Shown in pieces: positions 42,139 to 51,070 of a DNA stretch of 64,000 nucleotides; the stretch's first letter is position 1; each line of letters opens with the position of its first letter. This DNA is from Paradevosia shaoguanensis (GTDB lineage Bacteria; Pseudomonadota; Alphaproteobacteria; Rhizobiales; Devosiaceae): contig NZ_CP068983.1 in the NCBI RefSeq assembly GCF_016801025.1, forward strand, positions 682,001 to 746,000, read 5' to 3'. The translations under genes were made by a program, and so were the position numbers. The notes under the pieces were generated by a model. That model was not told the DNA's origin, made no database searches, and saw only the letters and a list, made by a program, of their open reading frames with translations.

Positions 42139-43563
42139 ATGACGAAGCGTATTTTGGACAACAGCATTTCGCGCCGGTCGATGCTCGTGGGTCTCGGCAG
42201 CGCGGCCGTGGCCGGCCTGGCCATGCCGAACCTGCTGATCGGCGGCGCCAAGGCCCAGGGCAAATACAAGCTCGACCTGGGTGGCTATACCGGCCCCGAG
42301 CCCACGAGCCAGCCGATCACGCTGCGCTTCATGCGCCAGGACTTCACGCCCGAGGTCAACGCGCTGATCGAGAAGGCGTATGCCGAATTCACGGCGGCCT
42401 ATCCCAACATCACCATCACCGAGGAAAAGGTGCCTTATGGCGACCTGCAGAAGAAGATGCAGGTTTATGTCTCCTCGGGCGACGCGCCCGACATCATGAT
42501 GGGCCGCACCGACTTCTCGGAAGCCTACCATGCCGGCCAGATCTCGGTGCCGATGCAGCAGTTCTTCAGCAAGGACTATCTCGAAGACTTCCCTGCCCCA
42601 CTGCTCGAAGCCGCGTCCTCGCACGGCAATGTCTACTGCCTGCCGTGGGAAACGGTCGGCACGATGCTCTATTTCAACCGCGACATCTTCGAGAAGGCCG
42701 GCATCCCGACCCCGGTGGAATCCACGGACCTGGAAGCCGGCTGGAATGTCGAGGAATTCCTCGGCACGATGGAAGAGCTGACCAAGAAGCTGCGCGCCGC
42801 CGGCGACACCCAGACCTGGGCCGTGGCCGCTGCCGCATCGGGCAATGGCGGGCCGGGCTCGAACTATACCCAGCTCGAAGCCATCTGGATCCGCTCGCAG
42901 GGCGATGCCAATGCGCCCAAAGATTCCTCGGCCTACAAGACCCTGATGGGCGTGAGCGAGGACGGACGCAGCGCCACGGGCTATATCGATACGCCCGAAG
43001 CTGTGCTGGGCATGACCAATTACCAGGCCATGTTCTCGCGCAAGCTGACCCCGCTCGGCGCCGTGCCGAACCAGTATCCAGGCGGCTTGGCCGCGACCTA
43101 TTTCGGCGGCCTAAACTACGCCATGCGCTTCCTCGGGCCGAACGGCAATCCGGGCTTCCGCTGGGGCACGACGACCACGCCGCGCGGCAAGTTCGTCTTC
43201 ACCTCCAACAGCTCGGACTCCCCGCTCATCTGGTCCAAGTCCAAGTACCAGCCGGAAGCAGCGGCGCTGCTCGGCTATATCTGCAACAATCCGAACCGCA
43301 TCGCCTTCCACCGCGCCTGGGGTTCGCTGCCGGCCCGCTACTCGCTGCGTAACGAGATGGAGGAGTTCAAGACGCTCCAGCCGTTCCAGCTCGCAGCAAA
43401 ACTGTCGACAGTTTCACATGGCGCACCGCGTACCGCTGGCTATTTCGACTATTTCAATGCCATGAACCCGGCAGTGAAGGACATCGCACTGGGTGCCGAT
43501 CCGCAGGCAACCCTCACCGACGCAGCAGGCAAGATCGACCGCCTGCTGGCAAAGTACCGCTAA
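42139..43563 (+). CDS. Sugar-type ABC importer binding protein, Tat-exported (copy 1)
   Basis: 474 aa. A twin-arginine signal (ISRRSMLVGLGSAAVAGLA) leads to an SBP_bac_1 domain (ITLRFMRQDFTPEVNALIEKAY in part; FTAAYPNITITEEKVPYGDLQKK; LPWETVGTMLYFNRDIF; EAAALLGYICN). Family 1 proteins bind oligosaccharides, polyols or glycerophosphodiesters. A close paralogue is at 49238-50665; both share long identical blocks. The matching permeases are encoded at 47.3-49.1 kb on the other strand. ATG 42139 follows GAGAGGG. Tat export implies folding in the cytosol before secretion. Confidence 0.92.
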   Translation: MTKRILDNSISRRSMLVGLGSAAVAGLAMPNLLIGGAKAQGKYKLDLGGYTGPEPTSQPITLRFMRQDFTPEVNALIEKAYAEFTAAYPNITITEEKVPYGDLQKKMQVYVSSGDAPDIMMGRTDFSEAYHAGQISVPMQQFFSKDYLEDFPAPLLEAASSHGNVYCLPWETVGTMLYFNRDIFEKAGIPTPVESTDLEAGWNVEEFLGTMEELTKKLRAAGDTQTWAVAAAASGNGGPGSNYTQLEAIWIRSQGDANAPKDSSAYKTLMGVSEDGRSATGYIDTPEAVLGMTNYQAMFSRKLTPLGAVPNQYPGGLAATYFGGLNYAMRFLGPNGNPGFRWGTTTTPRGKFVFTSNSSDSPLIWSKSKYQPEAAALLGYICNNPNRIAFHRAWGSLPARYSLRNEMEEFKTLQPFQLAAKLSTVSHGAPRTAGYFDYFNAMNPAVKDIALGADPQATLTDAAGKIDRLLAKYR

Positions 43564-43629
43564 CCTCAGGTGGCCAGGCGCCCCCATCGCCTGGCCACCC
43601 CTTTTCGACCGTTCAAGGAGCCCTAGCCC

Positions 43630-45810
43630 GTGACCAAGCCCAGCAATTATGAAAGCGTTGCCGGCCTCTCAGTCCATCCCGCACTGCGCGCATTCGTGGA
43701 CAAGGAAGTCCTGCCCAGCGCCCGCCTGGAGCCTGCCGCCTTCTGGGAAGGGCTCGCCTCGATCATTCGCGACCTGGCCCCGCGCCATCACGAGCTGCTG
43801 GCCATTCGCGACGACATGCAGGCCAAGATTGACGCCTACCACCTCGACCGCAAGGGCAAGCCGCACGATGCGGCCGACTACGAGGCGTTCCTGCGCGAGA
43901 TCGGCTATCTGCAGCCGGTGCCGGCGCCCGACGCCTACCAGGTGGCGACCAAGAACGTGGACGCGGAAATCGGCACCATTGCCGGCCCGCAGCTCGTGGT
44001 TCCGGTCTCCAATGCCCGCTATGCCCTCAATGCCGCCAACGCGCGCTGGGGCAGCCTCTATGACGCGCTCTACGGCACCGACGCGATTGCCGATGACAAT
44101 GGCGCGACGCGCAGTGGCGCCTTCAACCCGGTGCGCGCCGAGCGCGTGATCGCCCGCGTGCGCACGCTGCTCGATGAAGCCGCGCCGCTGGTTGCCGCCA
44201 GCCATGCCGACGTCACGGGCTATGCCATCGAGCGCGGCCGGCTGGAAGTGACGCTGGCCGACGGGCGCAAGACGCGCCTCAAGGACGACAACAAGCTGGC
44301 CGGCTTTACCGGTCCGCGCCATGCGCCGACCAAGGTGCTGCTGGTCAACAACCGCCTGCATATCGAGCTGGTCATCGACCGCGAAAGCCCGGTGGGGCAG
44401 CTCGACAAGGCCGGCATTTCCGACGTCGTGGTGGAATCGGCGATCTCGACCATCATGGATCTCGAGGATGCCGTGGCGGCGGTCGATGCCGAGGACAAGG
44501 TCGCGGCCTATCGCAACTGGCTGGGCCTGATGAGCGGCACGCTTTCGGCGCAGGTCGAAAAGAACGGCAAGACCATCGAGCGGCGTCTCACCGGCGACCG
44601 CACCTATACGGCGCCGGGTGGCGAGAGCATCACCATTCACGGCCGTTCGCTGATGCTGGCGCGCAATGTGGGCCACCACATGTTCACCGATGCGGTGCTC
44701 GACGAAGCCGGCCAGCAGGTGCCCGAGGCCATTCTCGATGCGGCCATCACCGTGGCCAGCGCCGTGCAGGACATTCGCGGCGAGAACGCCGTGCACAACA
44801 GCCGCACCGGCTCGGTCTATATCGTGAAGCCCAAGATGCACGGGCCGGACGAAGTCGGCCTCTCGGACGCGCTCTTCAAGCGCATCGAAGAGCTGACGGG
44901 CCTGCCGCGCTACACCATGAAGATCGGCGTGATGGACGAGGAACGCCGTACGTCGGCGAACCTGGCCGCGTGCCTCTCGAAGGTTCGCGACCGCACGGTG
45001 TTCATCAATACCGGGTTCCTCGACCGTACGGGCGACGAGATCCACACCTCGATGGAAGCCGGACCGATGGTCCGCAAGTCCGAGATGAAGGCTACGGCCT
45101 GGATCAAGGCCTATGAGGACAACAATGTGGACGTGGGCATTGCCCGCAACCTCCCCGGCCGCGCGCAGATCGGCAAGGGCATGTGGGCTGCCCCCGACCA
45201 GATGGCGGACCTCGCGGCCCAGAAGGCGGGTCATCCCAAGGCCGGCGCCAGCACGGCCTGGGTGCCGACGCCGACGGCGGCGACGCTCCATTCCATGCAC
45301 TACCACACGGTGGAAGTGGCCAGCATCCAGGAGCAGCTTCGCGGCAAGGCTCGCGCGGCACTCGGCGACCTGCTGACCATTCCGGTGGCGACCAAGAACT
45401 ACTCGGACGAGGAAGTGAACGACGAGCTGGAGAACAATCTCCAGGGCCTGCTCGGCTATGTCGTGCGCTGGGTCGACCAGGGCGTGGGCTGCTCGACGGT
45501 TCCCGACATCCACAATGTGCGCCTGATGGAAGATCGTGCGACGCTGCGCATCAGCAGCCAGCACGTGGCCAACTGGCTGCACCACGGCGTGGTCGGCGAG
45601 GAGCAGGTGCGCGACACCATGCGCCGCATGGCCGAGGTCGTGGACGGGCAGAATGCCGGCACGAAGGGCTACCGTCCGATGGCCCCGGGCTTCGACGGCC
45701 CGGCGTTCAAGGCGGCCGAGGACCTGGTGTTCAAGGGTCGCGTGCAGCCGAACGGCTATACCGAGCACATTTTGACGGCTCGCCGGCGGGAGGCCAAGGC
45801 GCAGGCATAA
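43630..45810 (+). CDS. glcB: Malate synthase G
   Basis: 726 aa, the monomeric G isoform by length. It condenses glyoxylate with acetyl-CoA to malate. Recognisable blocks are [22 protein letters not shown] (Mg/acid residues), [55 protein letters not shown] in part, and [11 protein letters not shown] near the end. The start is a GTG at 43630 behind AAGGAG. It stands 66 bp downstream of the binding-protein gene on the same strand and may share its GATACA-controlled promoter. In this setting it would remove glyoxylate made from ureide breakdown. Confidence 0.97.
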   Translation: MTKPSNYESVAGLSVHPALRAFVDKEVLPSARLEPAAFWEGLASIIRDLAPRHHELLAIRDDMQAKIDAYHLDRKGKPHDAADYEAFLREIGYLQPVPAPDAYQVATKNVDAEIGTIAGPQLVVPVSNARYALNAANARWGSLYDALYGTDAIADDNGATRSGAFNPVRAERVIARVRTLLDEAAPLVAASHADVTGYAIERGRLEVTLADGRKTRLKDDNKLAGFTGPRHAPTKVLLVNNRLHIELVIDRESPVGQLDKAGISDVVVESAISTIMDLEDAVAAVDAEDKVAAYRNWLGLMSGTLSAQVEKNGKTIERRLTGDRTYTAPGGESITIHGRSLMLARNVGHHMFTDAVLDEAGQQVPEAILDAAITVASAVQDIRGENAVHNSRTGSVYIVKPKMHGPDEVGLSDALFKRIEELTGLPRYTMKIGVMDEERRTSANLAACLSKVRDRTVFINTGFLDRTGDEIHTSMEAGPMVRKSEMKATAWIKAYEDNNVDVGIARNLPGRAQIGKGMWAAPDQMADLAAQKAGHPKAGASTAWVPTPTAATLHSMHYHTVEVASIQEQLRGKARAALGDLLTIPVATKNYSDEEVNDELENNLQGLLGYVVRWVDQGVGCSTVPDIHNVRLMEDRATLRISSQHVANWLHHGVVGEEQVRDTMRRMAEVVDGQNAGTKGYRPMAPGFDGPAFKAAEDLVFKGRVQPNGYTEHILTARRREAKAQA

Positions 45811-45855
45811 GGAGCAAGGAGGGGGCTAGCCCCTCCTGACCTCTCCGGAAAAGAA

Positions 45856-45886
45856 AAGGGCCCCGTTCGGATTGAACGGGGCCCTT
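45856..45886. terminator. Bidirectional intrinsic terminator between glcB and the second amidohydrolase gene
   Basis: AAGGGCCCCGTTC-ggatt-GAACGGGGCCCTT is a perfect 13-bp stem, A-rich on the left and followed by CAGTTTC on the right. It serves both convergent genes. Confidence 0.92.
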
Positions 45887-45900
45887 CAGTTTCAGGGTCG

Positions 45901-47343
45901 TCAGGAGGAAATTCGGCGGTAGCTCGAGGAGAATATTTCGCTCACCGGGGGGTGGCCGAGCGTACGCATCGGGTATTTGGCCACGAGGCCATCGAACTGG
46001 CGCTGGGCGCGCTGGCGGAAGGCGCGGTCGTCGATGCCGGGGATGACGCCATCTTCCATCACGAAGCGACCGTTGATCATCACCGAGCGTATGGTGTGCG
46101 CGGTGGCGTTGAGCAGCAGCGTCTGAATGGGGTCGATGGCCTGGCCGAGGAAGGGGTCATCGAAGTCGATGACGATGAGGTCTGCCTTGGAGCCTGCCTG
46201 GAGGCGGCCGAGATCGGGACGGCCCAGGGCATCGGCGCCGGCAATGGTCGCGGCGTCGTAATAGTCCTCGGCGCGGCAGGCGCTGGTCGAGTCTTCGACG
46301 ACGCGGCAGACCATGAGGCCGACCTGCATGTTGAGCAGCATGTCGGGCGGATAGGTATCGGTGCCCATGCCGATGCGGATGCCCATTTCGCGGTAGGAGC
46401 GGAACGAGCGCAGCGCGTTGCCATGGCGGGCCGAGACCAGCGGGCAATGGACGATGGTGGCGCCGCTGTCTCGGATGATCTCGAGGTCGTTGCCGGAAAC
46501 GAAGGTGCCGTGCGGCAGCAGGGCGCGCTCGGAGAGGAAGCCGAGATCGCGCAGCCATTCGGGCGGGGTCTTGCCGCGAAGCTTGACCACGGAATCGTAT
46601 TCGAAGCGGGACTGGCAGCAATGGAGGCGGATCGGGACCTCCAGCCGCTCGGCCGCCGCGGCGGACTGGCGCAGGAGCTCTAGCGTGCAGGTCTCGATGC
46701 GATCGGGGGCGAGCATGGTGCGGATGAGACCGCCTGCCCTGCCCTCGAAATCCTCGCAGAACTTTTCGGCATCGCGCAGGCCGGCAAGGCCGCGGGCTTC
46801 GTCGAAATAGAAATCGAGACGGCCATCGTCGTGGACGACGGTGTTGCCGGCGCGATAGGCGGGTCCGAGATAGACGCGCAGGCCCAGTTCCTCGGCGGCA
46901 TCGGCCGCGTCGGAGAATTCCTCAAGCGTTTCGCCCCACTCGCGATAGAAGAGCGAAGCGATGGGAAGCGCAGTGGTGATGCCGCTGCGGATGAGGCGCG
47001 AGAAGGCGTACTTCTTCTGGAAGGCGAGTTCTTCGCGCGAATACATCTCGACAGGACCGGCATCCATATAGGATTGCGGCCAGACGCGCCCCTTCTTCGC
47101 CGCCGGCTGGTTGTCGAAACCAAGGACGGTGGTATCGAGGTCGGAGACGGCGTCGAGATCGATGAAGCCGGGGCCGATGAGGGCGTTGCCGTAGTCGATG
47201 GTCCTGGCGGCGGCGCCGGGGAACTTGCCGCCGACATGGATCACGCTGTCGCCCGAGATGGCGATTTCGCCATCCTCGTAGAGGACGTGCCGGCCATCTT
47301 CATGGCCGACGATCCATTTGGCCTTGAGCAGGGTAACGGTCAT
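45901..47343 (-). CDS. Amidohydrolase-family protein lacking the HxH motif (copy 2)
   Basis: 480 aa. It follows the chlorohydrolase/deaminase plan, with later metal-site elements present (RLHCCQSRFEY, TIVHCPLVSARHG, GMGTDTYPPDM), but the usual PGFIxxHxH reads PGFIDLDAVSDLD, so both strand-1 histidines are missing. It may bind metal differently or work as a one-metal variant. The ATG overlaps the stop of the MalG-like permease gene (ATGA), tying it to the sugar-type importer; it probably acts on the imported solute. Confidence 0.8.
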   Translation of the reverse strand: MTVTLLKAKWIVGHEDGRHVLYEDGEIAISGDSVIHVGGKFPGAAARTIDYGNALIGPGFIDLDAVSDLDTTVLGFDNQPAAKKGRVWPQSYMDAGPVEMYSREELAFQKKYAFSRLIRSGITTALPIASLFYREWGETLEEFSDAADAAEELGLRVYLGPAYRAGNTVVHDDGRLDFYFDEARGLAGLRDAEKFCEDFEGRAGGLIRTMLAPDRIETCTLELLRQSAAAAERLEVPIRLHCCQSRFEYDSVVKLRGKTPPEWLRDLGFLSERALLPHGTFVSGNDLEIIRDSGATIVHCPLVSARHGNALRSFRSYREMGIRIGMGTDTYPPDMLLNMQVGLMVCRVVEDSTSACRAEDYYDAATIAGADALGRPDLGRLQAGSKADLIVIDFDDPFLGQAIDPIQTLLLNATAHTIRSVMINGRFVMEDGVIPGIDDRAFRQRAQRQFDGLVAKYPMRTLGHPPVSEIFSSSYRRISS

Positions 47344-48227
47344 TTCATTCCCGAAGTCACGAGGCCGCGGACATAGTAGCGCTGCAGCACGATGGAGAGG
47401 ATCACCAGCGGGATGGTCACGGCAGTCGCGGCGGCGAAGAGCGGACCATCCATCGGGAAGTTGGGGATCGACTTGAGGTTGGCGATAGCCACCTGCGCGA
47501 TCTGCTTGTTGGGATCCTGCATGACCACGAGCGGCCAGAGATAGGCGTTCCACGACCAGATGAACTGGATGAGGACAAGCGTGGCGAGGGTTGGCTTCAC
47601 GTTCGGCAGCGCGATGGTGAGGAAGACACGGAACGGGCCGGCGCCATCCATCTTGGCGGCTTCTTCCATTTCGAGCGGAATATCGCGGAAGGCCTGCCGC
47701 ATGAGGAAGATGCCGAAGGGGTTGCAGGCGAAGGGCAGGAAGAGCGCCGGATAGGTCGATACCAGGCCCAGCCACTGCATGATCTTGTAGAGCGGGACGA
47801 TGATGGCTTCGACGGGGATGAAGGCCGTCATCAGCAGCAGTGCGAACACGATGTTCTGGCCGGGGAAGCGCAGGCGGGCAAAGGCGTAGCCGGCGAGCGA
47901 GGAGGCCACCACGGCGATGCCGACCTGGCCACAGGCGGCGATCAGCGTGTTGACGAGGTTGCGCTGAAAATTGAGCTCGTTGAAGAGGTAGAAATAGTTT
48001 TCGAGCGTCGGGCGCAGGGGCACGAAGGACGACCAGGACAGCGGGAACGTGCCCGTGATGATGTCATTGGTCGATTTCAGCGAGGACAGGGCCGCCCAGG
48101 CGATCGGGAACACGAAGATGAGCCCGATGGCGAAGAGCAGGATGATGGTGCCGCCATGCCGCGCGAAGAGGTTGCGACGCTCGGCGCGATCAGTGGTCTT
48201 GGCTTGAGGGAGCGCTATGGATGCCAT
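47340..48227 (-). CDS. Sugar-type ABC importer permease (MalG-like)
   Basis: 295 aa with six membrane helices. N-terminal IILLFAIGLIFVFPIAWAALSSLK, EAA loop EEAAKMDGAGPFRVFLTIALPNVKPTLATLV and C-terminal QRYYVRGLVTSGMK are typical of the second permease of CUT1 importers. It is encoded 2 bp after the MalF-like gene and overlaps the amidohydrolase start. Confidence 0.93.
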   Translation of the reverse strand: MASIALPQAKTTDRAERRNLFARHGGTIILLFAIGLIFVFPIAWAALSSLKSTNDIITGTFPLSWSSFVPLRPTLENYFYLFNELNFQRNLVNTLIAACGQVGIAVVASSLAGYAFARLRFPGQNIVFALLLMTAFIPVEAIIVPLYKIMQWLGLVSTYPALFLPFACNPFGIFLMRQAFRDIPLEMEEAAKMDGAGPFRVFLTIALPNVKPTLATLVLIQFIWSWNAYLWPLVVMQDPNKQIAQVAIANLKSIPNFPMDGPLFAAATAVTIPLVILSIVLQRYYVRGLVTSGMK

Positions 48228-48229
48228 GG

Positions 48230-49147
48230 TTATTTCGCGTCCCTGTCGCGCAGAAGGAAGGCCTGGGCCGCGGTGATGAGCGCCAGGACGAGAAGCATGC
48301 AGACCACGCTGGCCGAGGCCGAGCCGGGCGACTGGAACTCGAAGCCCAGAAGGTAGGAATAGAGCGCCAGATTGGTGGTCGAGCCCTGCGGGCCGCCCTG
48401 GGTCATGATGAGGATCGGCGTGAAGATACGGGTCGCCGTGATGGTCATCATAAAGAGCGCCACGATGATGCTGGGGCGCAGCATGGGCAAGGTGATGGTC
48501 CAGAAGATCTGGCGCTCGGTGGCGCCATCGAGCTCGGCGGCTTCCGGCAGTTCACGCGGAATGGCCTGGAGGCCGGCGAGGAAAATCAGCATGGGCAGGC
48601 CCACATCCTTCCACACCGACATGACGACGATGCTGACCAGGGCCTGGTTGCCGCTGGTGAGGAAGGGCTGCGTGGGCAGCGACATGGCGTGGAGGATGGC
48701 GTTGAAGAGACCGCTCGAGGGCTCGTACATCTGGTTCCAGATGAGGGCCGTGACGGCTTCCGAGGCGGCCAGCGCGCCGATGATGGCATTGCGCGCCCAG
48801 GTGGAGCCAGGCAGGCGCTTGTCGAGCAGCACGGCCAGCACGAGGGCAAGCGGAATGGTGAGCCCGAGCATCAGCACGATGTAGAGGAAGGTGTTGAGCA
48901 GGGCGTAGCGGAACGAGGGATCGGCCAGCAGCTCAGCGTAATTGTCGAACGCGACCCAGCCGGTCGAGGACTGATCGAACGGGCTGAACGATTGCAGGCT
49001 GTTGGTGACCGCCGTGATGAGCGGCAGGAACTGGAACAAGGCCAGTGCCACGACCGCTGGCAGGATCATACCCATTCCGAGGAGCGGGTTGCTGTTCTGT
49101 CGGGTCCACCGTCGTTCCCGGGGTGGCTTTGCCGCGATGGCTTGCAT
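48230..49147 (-). CDS. Sugar-type ABC importer permease (MalF-like)
   Basis: 305 aa with about six membrane helices (GMGMILPAVVALALFQFLPLITAVTNSL opens the core). The EAA loop is ELPEAAELDGATERQIFWTITLPMLRPSIIVAL. It pairs with the MalG-like permease. No ATP-binding subunit of the MsmX/UgpC type is in the neighbourhood, so a shared ATPase from elsewhere must energise the complex. The gene lies 90 bp after the second binding-protein gene. Confidence 0.93.
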   Translation of the reverse strand: MQAIAAKPPRERRWTRQNSNPLLGMGMILPAVVALALFQFLPLITAVTNSLQSFSPFDQSSTGWVAFDNYAELLADPSFRYALLNTFLYIVLMLGLTIPLALVLAVLLDKRLPGSTWARNAIIGALAASEAVTALIWNQMYEPSSGLFNAILHAMSLPTQPFLTSGNQALVSIVVMSVWKDVGLPMLIFLAGLQAIPRELPEAAELDGATERQIFWTITLPMLRPSIIVALFMMTITATRIFTPILIMTQGGPQGSTTNLALYSYLLGFEFQSPGSASASVVCMLLVLALITAAQAFLLRDRDAK

Positions 49148-49237
49148 GGAATGCCCTCCGCATTTCCTGATTGAAACTGCGGGGCAGTGCGGCCGAAAGG
49201 CCGGGCCGCCCGCCCCGCTTTGTCCGGTTGGTCCGGC

Positions 49238-50665
49238 TTACTTGTACTTGGCCAGCAGCCGATCGATCTTGGCTGCCGTCTCGGGGAGCACCTTGGCCGG
49301 ATCGGCGCCGAGCGCGATATCCTTCACCGCCGGGTTCATGGCGTTGAAGTAATCGAAATAGCCCGGCGTGCGCGGCACGCTGTAGGAGGCGTTCGAGAGA
49401 GCGGAGGCCATCTTGAACGGCTGCTCGGTGGCGAACTCGCTCATGGCTTCACGCAGCGACGTCCGCGAGGGCATCGAGCCCCAGGCCTTGTGGAAGGCCA
49501 GGCGGTTCTTGTCGTTGCAGAGGAAGGCGAGCAGCGCCACGGCTTCGGCTGGGTGCTTGGCCTTGGACCACACGAGCGGCGAGTCCGAACCGTTGCCGTT
49601 GAAGACGATGTTGCCCTTGGGCGGCAGCGACACGCCCCACTTGAACGGGGGCTCAAGGCCCGGAACGCGGAAGCGGTTGGTGAAGTTGAGGCCGCCGAAA
49701 TAGGTGGCCGCGAGGCCGCCCGGGAACTGGTTCGGCACCGGGCCAAGCGGGGTCAGGCCCTTGGAGAAGAGGCTCTGGTAGAACTGCATGCCCTTGATGG
49801 CCTCGGGCGTATCGATGTAGCCGGTGACCGAGAGGCCATCGTCGCTGATGCCCATGAGGGTCTTCCAGGCCGACGAATCCTTGGCGGCATTCGGATCGCC
49901 CTGCGAGCGGATCCAGATGCTTTCGAGCTGGCTGTAATTGGCGCCGGGGCCACCATTGCCCTGCCCGGCCGCAGCGAGAGCCCAGGACTGGTTGTCGCCA
50001 GCCGCCTTGAGGCCGGCATTGACCTTTTCGAGGTTGGCGATGAGTTCCTCATCGGTCCAGCCGCCTTCGAGGCCTTCGACTTCCGGCGGCGTCGCAACGC
50101 CGGCCTTGGCGAAGAGGTCGCGGTTGAAATAGAGCAGCATGACGCTGGTTTCCCACGGCACGCAGTAGAGGTTGCCACCGGAGGAGGCCGCGGCGCGCAG
50201 GTTGTCCGGCACGTCGGCGATGTATTCGGGCGAGAAGTAATCCTGCAGCGGCAGGGCGACCTTGCCGGCATGATAGGCATCGGCGAAGTCGGTGCGGCCC
50301 ATCATGATGTCGGGCGCGTCGTTGGAAGCGACGTAAACCAGCAGCTTCTTCTGCAGGTCGCCGTAGGGCACCTTCTCTTCGGTGATGGTGATGTTGGGAT
50401 AGGCGGCCGTGAATTCGGCATAGGCGCCTTCGAGCAGGGCGTTCACGTCAGGCGTGAAATCCTGGCGCATGAAGCGCAGGGTTACCGGTTCGCTGGTCAG
50501 CTCCGGGCCGGCATAGCCGCCCAGATCGAGCTTGTAGTTTCCAGCGGCGCTGGCGCGACCGATGAGGCCGGGGGCGAAAACGCCCGCCAAGGCCGTGCCC
50601 GCCATGCCGGCGAGCACCGCGCGGCGGGAAACTCCCTGTTTCATCATATTGTCTTTTGCGGCCAT
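49238..50665 (-). CDS. Sugar-type ABC importer binding protein, Tat-exported (copy 2)
   Basis: 475 aa. Twin-arginine signal VSRRAVLAGMAGTALAGVFAPGL, then SBP_bac_1. It is a paralogue of the protein at 42139-43563: YKLDLGGYxGPE, TLRFMRQDFTP and ITITEEKVPYGDLQKK are shared, as are the ends GYFDYFNAMNPAVKDIALGAD and KIDRLLAKY. Copy 2 is in operon with both permeases and is the more likely cognate receptor. ATG 50665 follows AAGGAGAGAGAC. Promoter motifs e and f lie upstream. Confidence 0.93.
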   Translation of the reverse strand: MAAKDNMMKQGVSRRAVLAGMAGTALAGVFAPGLIGRASAAGNYKLDLGGYAGPELTSEPVTLRFMRQDFTPDVNALLEGAYAEFTAAYPNITITEEKVPYGDLQKKLLVYVASNDAPDIMMGRTDFADAYHAGKVALPLQDYFSPEYIADVPDNLRAAASSGGNLYCVPWETSVMLLYFNRDLFAKAGVATPPEVEGLEGGWTDEELIANLEKVNAGLKAAGDNQSWALAAAGQGNGGPGANYSQLESIWIRSQGDPNAAKDSSAWKTLMGISDDGLSVTGYIDTPEAIKGMQFYQSLFSKGLTPLGPVPNQFPGGLAATYFGGLNFTNRFRVPGLEPPFKWGVSLPPKGNIVFNGNGSDSPLVWSKAKHPAEAVALLAFLCNDKNRLAFHKAWGSMPSRTSLREAMSEFATEQPFKMASALSNASYSVPRTPGYFDYFNAMNPAVKDIALGADPAKVLPETAAKIDRLLAKYK

Positions 50666-50957
50666 GTCTCTCTCCTTGCATGCCGTTTGACGTCTGGCTC
50701 TGCTCCCAAGGAGCCGCCCCTCACACACGTCCCGTATCCACAGCTGAATCATCTTTCTCCCGGAAAGACTCAAACTGGATACACCGAATGTCGCTTGAAA
50801 CTGACAACGCCCGAAGCCAACAAGGCTCCCAACGCCATCATCGTTCCCGGGCGGAGATGATGAGACACTCCCTTAGTGCCGCTTTCTCCGCCTTTCTGCC
50901 CACTAAAGCGGCAGGAGGCGCCACGCGCCACTCGGCAACACAAAGGTCGCATTAATT

Positions 50958-50986
50958 GGATACATACGCAATAAATTTCTGATACA
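50958..50986. promoter_or_regulatory. Operator copy f: GGATACA and TGATACA, 22 bp apart
   Basis: The same two half-sites in the same orientation and with the same 22-bp step as copy b at 33956-33984, although the bases between them differ. A further TGGATACA lies at 50776-50783 (copy e), nearer the start of the binding-protein gene. Confidence 0.6.
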
Positions 50987-51004
50987 CCTTTCCGCCAATA
51001 GGCA

Positions 51005-51043
51005 CAAAAAGGAAGCGCCGCGGTCCTTTCGGAACCGCGGCGC
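51005..51043 (-). terminator. Intrinsic terminator of the ROK/peptide-importer/PIG-L operon
   Basis: On the minus strand GCGCCGCGGT and ACCGCGGCGC form a perfect 10-bp stem followed by TTCCTTTTTG. It starts 28 bp after the PIG-L stop. Confidence 0.85.
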
Positions 51044-51070
51044 CAGGGCGGGCCTGGGAGTCGACCCGGA

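Larger units (their letters stand above)
50666..51070. other. 405-bp intergenic region upstream of the second sugar-binding protein gene
   Basis: No gene is supported. It holds GATACA-type half-sites at 50734-50740 (inverse), 50776-50783, 50958-50964 and 50980-50986, and the terminator of the PIG-L operon at its right end. Confidence 0.7.
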
